The notes beneath the pieces are model-generated. The model was not told the origin of the DNA. It was given only the letters and a program-made list of their open reading frames with translations, and ran no database searches. From Watersipora subatra (taxonomy: Eukaryota; Bryozoa; Gymnolaemata; Cheilostomatida; Watersiporidae), in assembly GCF_963576615.1 (NCBI RefSeq), contig NC_088711.1, positions 7,496,869 to 7,560,868 on the forward strand: DNA of 64,000 nt, written 5' to 3'. The position numbers and the translations under genes were made by a program. Positions 56,225 through 64,000 of this stretch are shown here, in pieces (position 1 is the first letter of the stretch; each line of letters starts with the position of its first letter).

Positions 56225-57320
56225 TTTTGTAGTAGTGAGTTACAGTAGGCCTACTCGTAGCTGGAAAAAAATTAGTAACTCAGCTGCTGAAGGAAATGAA
56301 CATGTCCCACTATCATGAACAGTAGCAAATTCAACGTTATTAAGTAGTTGAGGTGTAGCAATTCATATACAATACACTACAACATTTAATGAGAAGTACT
56401 TACCTTTTTGAAGTAGAAATTCAGTAGATAAAACGCAGTAGCAGTACCCGTGCAAGTTCTGTAGTAGCTGTAGTTCTGTAGTACTCGTAGCTGGAAAAAA
56501 GTAAAAGTAACTTGGCTGCGGAAGGAAATGAACATGTTTACTATCACAAACAGTGGCAAATCCAATGTTTTGAACCCTTTCACTGAGGTAGACTCATTTA
56601 TGCGTTTCCTATAGTCGACCGCATAGACCCATTTTTGCGACTTTACCAGCAATCGCTAGTAGCTGAATTTTATTATTCGTTGATAACATAACCAACAGAC
56701 TTTAGGACTTTTATGGTAGTGACAGTGTTGTCCTAAAATTTATCTATAAAATTAGTCTAGAGTTTAATATTTTAATCTTTGTTTGGGAATTTCCAACCTA
56801 AAAACGAAAAAATTTTGTGTAAGTTCATTAAACGCGTCCGAATTAAAAAACAAATAACTACTTATGTTGATGGCATTATAGCCGATTCAGATTTTTGTGA
56901 TTACACAGATAATTAAAATAGCAATAGCAGCACTGACTCTGATGGTAGTGAAAGTATTGGTTTTGTGAGAATAAGGAACGTTGTAGAGGATCGTTTTAGC
57001 TTCGTAGCTTCACATCGCTTTTTCAACGCACAAAGTATAAATACAATGAATTTTTTGCATAGCAGTGTTTGTTAACATGTTGGCAAAATGAAATATATAA
57101 CCAAAACAAACGTTCTAGATGGAGTTTGAAATGGAAAAAATGTTGTATACATATCATGAAGCAATATCGGCAAAATGGCTGGCAGTAGGCCGATAGCTAA
57201 ATTTGTACATGGACATAAGTGAAAGGGTTATGTATTGGAAATGTGGCAATTCATAGACAATACAACATTGAATAAGAAGTACTAACCTTTTCGATGTAGA
57301 AATTTAGTAGGTGAAAACAG
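56225..57320. repeat. Direct repeats split by a piggyBac-like insertion
   Basis: CTCGTAGCTGGAAAAAA...GCTG..GAAGGAAATGAACATG occurs at 56252 and 56475. GGCAATTCATA.ACAATAC...GAAGTACT.ACCTTTT.GA.GTAGAAATT occurs at about 56355 and 57243. They are two copies of one unit about 220 bp apart; the second is opened by the 653-bp insertion. Confidence 0.75.
56575..57227. mobile_element. piggyBac-like non-autonomous element
   Basis: Ends CCCTTTCACT and AGTGAAAGGG. Flanks are TGAA and TTAT; the paired repeat without the insertion has TTAA exactly there (56340-56343), so the target was TTAA, as for piggyBac, and has since mutated. An acidic coding-like stretch (NSNSSTDSDGSESIGFVRIR) resembles the N-terminal part of piggyBac transposases. 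Confidence 0.7.
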
Positions 57321-58140
57321 CGTTTTTTCTAGTGGCCGCAAGAAACAAACGTTCATGTGACCTTCCCGGTACACGTTGGCAGTAAATATTAATTGCATGT
57401 AAATTACTACTTATTAATTTATTTTATTTAATGAGTGGTACATTTGTATAGCTGTATAGGCACCTTTGTATAGGCCGCAGAACTCAGGACGGTGCTTTTT
57501 AACACGGCAGAAACTTTGCTGTTTAAACGGAACAGTGCCGTTGGGCACTGTAAAAAGGCGTACGAACAGGAGATCACGTGATTTTTGTGTAAAAACGATT
57601 AATAGGTTATGTATAGAGGCGCACTAACCGGAGATTCCTGTTAATGGGCCCTAGCGGTGAAAGAAAAAACCACAGAACAGCCGCACCCTTATATAAGCCG
57701 CATGGCTCACAAACCATCAGAGAAAAGTAGCGGCTAATAGTCCGAAAAGTACGGTACTCTATAAGGTGGATACGCACGCACACACACACAGACAATGATT
57801 GCCATTTATATCGTAGATGATTAATTTTACAATAAGTTGATGCGGAGCGAGCAACTTCGACACTCATTTACAAATTTTTGCAAATTTGTTCTAAACAGTA
57901 GTCTATAATTCTACAAAGTAAAACTAATAACAAATATTTTATACATCTACAATAAAGTAAATCAACAAAACATTTTTACTATAAAAAGAGCCGCGTCTAC
58001 CTGTTCGTCATCTATCTGTATCCAGGGGTCAAGATTAAAGGTTAGGATAAAACATAACCTTCGGGATACTCTTAACTCATAATAATCATATTGGTAAACC
58101 GACGCTGCACTGCTGCACCTGTAACAATTGATCGTCGTTA
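57321..58140. other. Unassigned, with transposon-like fragments
   Basis: ATATAAGCCGCATGGCTC (57690) and AAGAGCCGCGTCTACCTGTT (57984) are end-like motifs seen in other repeats, the second also near 20918. A (CA)n tract is at 57777-57790. No exon recognised. Confidence 0.4.
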
Positions 58141-58144
58141 AGTA

Positions 58145-59275
58145 TTCCCACGAGCGGAGCGAAGTTTGAGAGTTTTTATGATAAATGCATGTGCACACAA
58201 CTTACGAAAATTATTCATCAATGACATCGCAAACCCTTGCATCGAAATCTCATCAACAAATTTAACTATTTTTTTGTAGAGTCGTTAAAGTATAATAACG
58301 ATACAAAACACATATAAACCTATTTAAATACGTTACCAAGTCTTTGAAAGGTTACCGCAATATCTTAAAACTAACTCATCTAATCGGATTCTACATAAAT
58401 AGACAGATTAATTCGGCCAAAAATCTTTATTAAAACTGGCCAAGCCTTACTTTTATCAAAATTAAGACCGGCAAACGAAACGCCGAGCGACAGAGATTAG
58501 AACCATTAAGTTGTGCGCATTTCACGAAAAAATAACTTGCACATTTCATCAGTCTATAGCATTGTCGAATTGCCGAAGGTTTCTGTAATTAACGTAGAAG
58601 TACAGAAATCGTTTCTTTTTTGCCGATTTCAAATTAACTGACGTTTTGGAAACTTTTGAGTACTTTGGTATTCTAACTGATGTCCAAAGAAGTAAAAGTA
58701 AAGGAAATGACAATAATATTTTTTTCTAACGATTCTTATGAGATTATTACAATATTTAATTATAAATTTGGATGACTATTGAAATGTTATAGTCACACTA
58801 ACAACATCGATGATGGGCAGTATGGTACTGTTATTATTTTTTCTAAATAGTTTCGTTAAATAGATTTTTTTTAAATCTATATAAATATCACAACTTCTTG
58901 ATATTGTTAGCTATGACGTTTTGAAATGTAAACAAAATTGTGCATTGGTTTTCTATTATTACTGTATTACTATATTAATAATATTGGTTATTCTAATAAT
59001 ATCAGTGCATTTTACTTGCAATATTGGCCAATATTGCATTTCTCCTATTGCAGGGGGAGAGATATAAACATATAATCTTTTCCTTTCATTATTGCTGTTT
59101 GTTGTATATAATAACACCCACACCCAGTATATTACAGCTACCATTGCAGTTATCCTATTGCACTGCAGTGCCATTTGACTGCTAATATTGCATTTCTCAA
59201 CCATCAGTACCCTTTCTTTTTTCCAATATCACTTTGGTCGTGGGCTGTATGACAGTGGAATTTCTAGCTATTAAT
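58145..59275 (+). repeat. 1.1-kb repeat, unit A of a dimer
   Basis: Begins CCCACGAGCGGAGCGAAGTT and ends GTCGTGGGCTGTATGACAG plus TGGAATTTCTAG. Aligns along its length with 59355-60715. Ends are not inverted repeats. Confidence 0.9.
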
Positions 59276-59354
59276 AATTGCGCAACAACTTATGCTGTGT
59301 TTAGTCAACACATCCGACGAGCTATCAAGACGGACTAAAATATCATGGAAGTAA

Positions 59355-60715
59355 TCCCACGACCACACGAGCGGAGCGGAAGTGTGGGAGTTTTTTATGA
59401 TAAATGCATGTGCACACAACTTACGAAAATTATTCATCAACAATGAGACGAACCCTCGTCAAGAAATTTCATCAAAAAATTTAAGCATCGGAATTTAAAG
59501 TCGTTAAAGTATAAAAACGATACAAAACACATTTAAACCCATTTAAATATGTTACCAAGTCTTTGTAAACCTATGATAATATCTTAAAACTTACCCATCT
59601 GATCGGATTATACACAAATAGACAGATTAATTTCAACGAAAATCGCCACAAAAAGCTTGAAAAGCTCGGTTTAATAAAAGTTAAGACCGGAAATTGAACC
59701 GCCGAGCGACAGATAATAGAACGATGAAGTCTTACGCATTTTACGAAAAAATAACGTGAGCTTTTTACCGGTCTATAGCATTGTCGAATTGCCGAAGGTT
59801 TGGCAATTAATATAGGAGTACAGAAATCGTTTCATTTTTGCCGATTTCAATTTTTTCATTTTCATTTGCCGACACATTTGAATACTTTCCCATTCTAACT
59901 GATGTCCAACGCAGTATAAGTAAAGCAAATGACGATGATATTTTTTAACGTTTCTTATGAGATTATTACAATAATTAATTATAAGCTTGGATGACTACAG
60001 AACAATGATTACGTAGTACAGACTTTCTAAAAATCTAACGCAGTGTAAGTAAAGGCATGACGATGATATTTTTTCTAACGGTTCTAACTGATGTCCAATG
60101 CAGTATAAGTAAAGCAAATGACGGTGATATTTTTTAACGTTTCTTATGAGATTATTAAAATAATTAATTATAAGTTTAGATGACTACAGAACAATGACTT
60201 CGTAGTACAGACTTTCTAAAAATCTAACGCAGTGTAAGTAAAGGCATGACGATGATATTTTTTCTAACGGTTCTAATGAGACTATTGCAATAATTAATTA
60301 TAAGTTTGGATGACTACAGGACAATGACTACATAGTACAGATTTTCTAAAAATCTATATAAATATCACAACTTCGTGATATTGTTAGCTATGCCGTTTTG
60401 AAATGTAAACAAAATTGTGCATTGGTTTTTTATTATTACTATATAAATAATATTGGTTATTCTAATAATATCAGTGCATTTTACTTCTAATATTGGCCAA
60501 TATTGCATTTCTTTTTTTTTGCAGGAGAAGAGATATAAACATATAATCTTTTCCTTTCATTATTGCTATTTGTTGTATATAATAACACCCAGCACATTAC
60601 AGCTACTATTGCAGTTATCCTATTTGACTGCTAATATTGCATTTCTCAACCATCAGTACCCTTTCTTTTTTCCAATATCACTTTGGTCGTGGGCTGTATG
60701 ACAGTGGAATTTCTA
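59355..60715 (+). repeat. 1.3-kb repeat, unit B of a dimer
   Basis: Same start (CACGAGCGGAGCGGAAGT) and same end (GTGGAATTTCTAG) as unit A. It is longer because of a 189-bp tandem amplification inside. Confidence 0.9.
59893..60358 (+). repeat. 189-bp tandem repeat, about 2.5 units
   Basis: Units start at 59893, 60082 and 60271 (TTCTAACTGATGTCCAA and variants); spacing is exactly 189 bp. Each unit has two related halves (CGCAGTATAAGTAAAGC and CGCAGTGTAAGTAAAGG), so it is hierarchical. Confidence 0.92.
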
Positions 60716-62821
60716 GTATATATATACTTGTAACACTATACGGACGTCACTTTTTCTCTCAAAAGTATGGCGAGATATATTACTATTGCAATCAACATTA
60801 AGAAGTTGCCCCACTTGACACTTTACATTATATGGAATTTTTTCAGATAGCACAAAGCAAAACCTTTGCATATATTTTTTACATTATATGCAATTTACGT
60901 TATAGGAGATACACGTTATAGGAGCATCTACTGTATTTGTATTTACAAATGCCAGTTGTTTCCACGTATTCAGTAACTTTCCCCCTCAGTCTTAATGTTT
61001 TGTGACCTGCTCCAATTACATCTGCCATATTTAGATGCATGAGCAACTTAGTATTAGTTCCTGGAGTTAAAATTGCACTCGTTGATTAATAAAACCAGGA
61101 TGATTCGAATGCAATTCTAAACAATTAACTAGTCTAATGGCATCAATTTTATGTAGAAAACTTTACATATATGTGGAAATTATTCTACTACACTTGTAAA
61201 AGCTTGTTTGCTAGGTCTTCCATCAACATTTTCACTGTAGCATTCGTTTGCTTTACAACATTGAAAGTGAATGACCTCCAGTAAAACTTCATCACCATGA
61301 TTAGTTTTTAGAGAATCATTCAACACAATATTTCCAATGATGTCTGATCAATTATTCCATTCACAAAATAATTTCGCCCGGCAATTTAATAAAAGTATTT
61401 ACCGTAAATGGTTATTTCCATCTTTGCGGAATAAAAACAAACATCGGTGCTGCCATTTTTAACCTTTTCCGGTGTCGTAACAGTATCATTAAAAGTAAAA
61501 TCTAGTCTTTTATGTAGATGTCGTAAACATACTATGAGAAAAATGAACTCCTCAAAAATATAACAAGTTAAATTGTCATGTTGCGGTTGGTTCGGTTGGT
61601 GCATGTCACATTAAATTGCAATGCAAAATGGCTATTTCTGCACCCATTGTTACTACGAAAGCCTCAGACGTTACGTATCACTATCAACGTAAAAGTTGTG
61701 ATTGCCATTCCAGGGGTTTTAAGTTCAATGTCCATTGTTACTACAAAAGCCTCAGTACCTAGAACATATACCAACTTGGCAGTTACAGCTGTGAGTATCT
61801 CCTTTTGTAGGTTGCTGGTTTAAAAGCCTTACCATTGCCAATGGCCTGCGCCTTGACTCAGTTTCAAACTGGTCACAAATACTGTTTGTGAACAGCAAAA
61901 TGTCATTTTGCTGTTCGTGCAGTGGATGGATTAGGACGAACAGGACCTTTTGGTGCACCCCGATCTACCAAGCTAAACTGAGCATTTTCCGCCTAATTTT
62001 TTTATGCTGTGTAAAATAATTTTTAGACTTCAAAATTTGTATTCGATTGTACAATGTTAAGCATTTCTACGATTATAATCATGTACAGAAAAACCTTACC
62101 TATTTCCTTAGCTGTTGTATTATATCCTTTATTTTATGTAAATATAGTCTGTACAGCAAAATACGGCAAAGTACAGCAAATTTTAATCTACTGGTGAAAT
62201 AAAAGTCGTTACTCCTTCATAGGTGTGTTGATTATTCTGCTTGCAAGATATTGTCATGGCGAGGTCATTTTCTGAGAAAGATACCTCTTCCCCTTCCTAG
62301 AACAATATTCAATTTAACATCAATGCTATTTTTTTCTGCAAAGTGTAGTTAGTACTACATACATACAGTAGTTAATACTAGTATAGTTAATAGGTTTATG
62401 GTTGGAACTGCAAGATTTTTTGCTCGAAGGTTCATTCAGAAGTGGGTGGGTACACCAATTGAGCAATTGCTGATTTACTCGTATAACAATACTACACATA
62501 GTACATACTTAGATGTAGGACAGATGCATTCAAATCGGTAGAAAACATTGCGCCTCCACGACCACCTGCGATGGCAATCAAGTACTGGTATGGCAAATTT
62601 GTGATGTATACACTAAATGCTTTTTAAGCAAACCCAAACAGCAGTTACAGGTGACTGCTACAGATACATTATCAAAAAGATACATTTCTCTGTTTTCATA
62701 ACACTTAATAAAAAGAGGAGACAACCTGTTGTAATGTAGTTTTGTTATACTTATGCAAACTCTTGATTTAACTGATGTAATACTAATTTAATGAACAGAT
62801 GTTCTAAAAAGCACCGCTCAC
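60716..62821. other. Unassigned, with one TA-element end and a palindrome
   Basis: CGTTATAGGAGCATCTACTG (about 60913-60932) then TA resembles a Tc1/pogo-type end without a found partner. CATTGTTACTAC.AAAGCCTC repeats at 61645 and 61733. A perfect palindrome lies at 61890-61916. No exon was recognised. Confidence 0.4.
61890..61916. repeat. Perfect palindrome, 13-bp arms, 1-nt spacer
   Basis: GAACAGCAAAATG, T, CATTTTGCTGTTC. Confidence 0.9.
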
Positions 62822-63166
62822 CACTGGAACTGGAATTCGGAGCAAATTGTAGTTCTTGTTCGACACGTGTTTTTTGCTCAAAACCAGGTGGTGGTAAGCC
62901 AGTGAATGATGATTGCGGGTTAGGATAGCGCACTCCAAAGCCTGGAGGTGGGCCAGTGTCACGCCGTCTGACCATATCTTCTGGAAAGTAGGCACCTTCT
63001 CTGGGAGGCGAATGTTTAGGGGTTGGTAATGGTGTAGCGTGAGGAGTGGCTCTTGGTGTTGATGCAGGTGTTTTTCTTCTACGCCACGAAGCTCCTGAAC
63101 GAGAGTTTGGCACCCAAGTCGCTTCCCTATTTACTGCGAGGTTGATATTCTTGGATGATGATGATG
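62822..63166 (-). CDS. Internal coding exon of an unidentified proline-rich protein
   Basis: A phase 1-1 exon of 345 bp with acceptor TGTACAG and donor GTGAGC. It encodes 115 residues: a serine run, then NREATWVPNSRSGASWRRRK, TPASTPRATPHATPLPTPKH, GAYFPEDMVRRRD, GPPPGFGVRYPNP and GLPPPGFEQK. Threonine-proline repeats and PPPGF motifs suggest a disordered linker in a regulatory or RNA-binding protein, but no family was identified. Neighbouring exons were not found; the 5' part probably lies beyond 64000. The symmetric phase would allow clean skipping. Confidence 0.6.
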
Positions 63167-64000
63167 CTGTACACACAAAAGCTACATATCAACTACAGCT
63201 ATAGAGGGTGCAAATTAAGAAACATTCATTATTATAACAAGTAAAAGGATGTCTGAAAAATGTTTGAGTAGTTTGGACAGTTAGTGTAGATGCGCAACAC
63301 CACTCTTCACCCACAATCAGTCTATTCAATTGGCACATTCTCACCTCTCGGTCAGTCTTAATCACACAACATCTTGTCACATAGACTTCAGATATAAATT
63401 ATTTTTTGATGTAAAAGCATTTTTACAAACAACTTAATAATATCTTCCCAGTAAATACGAGTTCAGGTGACCATACCATCTTCATGAATGGATCTTATAA
63501 AAATGATGCAAGGTTGCAATAATTCAACTAGAAGGAAGATTCTTTGACGCAACCTGTGATTTTACACCTGTTAACGAGGTTGGTATATCATAATAAACAC
63601 AATTTTCTGGTTTATGTGTATCAAAACTAATTTACTATCCTATGCAAACTTTGGTCACTTCATTCACGATGTTAACTTGTTACATCGGCTGTTTCGCGTC
63701 TAACTGTAGTGGTACGCTCCGTTATTTTTGGTTTGTACCACCACTGATTAGAAGTCTCACTAAAATTCCATTGGATTACCTGATTTGTAAGATGAACCAA
63801 TTTGCAATGAAGAGAGAATACTGTTGACTGTCGATGAGGTAGAATTGAGTGGAAGCGATTGTACACATACGATAAAATACCCTACTGAGTGTAATTTAAA
63901 ATAGTGATGGAAGTTGTGGTGCCCATTAACCTTTTACCATATGAAGATGTGCCTCCAATACCTCTAAGACAATAGCAAATTCTGTTCCTAAATAATGAAC
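63167..64000. other. Unassigned; probably intron of the proline-rich gene
   Basis: Short open frames here (63189-63380, 63642-63866) have no splice context or recognisable domains. Confidence 0.4.

Overview
The window is eukaryotic, animal nuclear DNA. It has multi-exon genes with GT-AG introns, long AT-rich spacers, microsatellites and many nested transposable elements. The two best genes encode a flavin-containing monooxygenase and a hormone-sensitive lipase with metazoan architecture. Together with the repeat spectrum (Ty3/gypsy, Ty1/copia, CR1/jockey-like LINE, hAT, pogo/Tigger, P-like, piggyBac-like, Helitron) they suggest an invertebrate, possibly a lophotrochozoan such as a bryozoan or mollusc. 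The species cannot be fixed from sequence alone.

Layout. 0-15.6 kb is transposon territory: a small hAT MITE with a perfect 8-bp target duplication (766-943), a very young Ty3/gypsy element with identical 207-bp LTRs and one unbroken gag-pol frame (3734-8385), a foldback element in a diverged tandem array (8.7-9.6 kb), a dead LINE reverse transcriptase (10.4-11 kb) and a decayed BED-finger hAT transposon (12261-14247). 15.65-23.2 kb holds a 7-exon flavin monooxygenase gene on +. 23.7-38.3 kb holds a 10-exon hormone-sensitive lipase gene (LIPE) on -, tail to tail with the first. Both reconstructions keep phase across every junction (424 and 798 aa), so both genes look intact. LIPE introns carry a Helitron-like repeat, TA-target elements and a striking 17-bp minisatellite of 27 units with no length change. 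A short 2-exon gene (39077-39405, +) is divergent from LIPE and may share its promoter region.

39.9-47.85 kb is a degenerate Ty1/copia element that has itself been hit by a LINE (in its 5' LTR), a MITE (in the protease) and another element (between integrase and reverse transcriptase). 48.5-55.3 kb is a duplicated, Helitron-rich block. It contains a broken Maelstrom-like HMG box, an extra open copy of LIPE exon 9, three Helitron-like segments in both orientations, and a P-like transposon interrupted by a Tigger. 56-60.7 kb has a Helitron helicase tail, a piggyBac-like insertion and a dimeric 1.1-1.3 kb repeat. Near 63 kb lies one proline-rich coding exon of an unidentified - strand gene that probably continues beyond the window.

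The most interesting points are the duplicated, still open LIPE phosphoregulatory exon whose breakpoints fall at the splice sites, the six-frame-open 17-bp minisatellite, a repeat that appears to supply polyadenylation signals to both convergent genes, and a set of perfect short palindromes with 1-3 nt spacers. No CRISPR, operon or bacterial feature is present.
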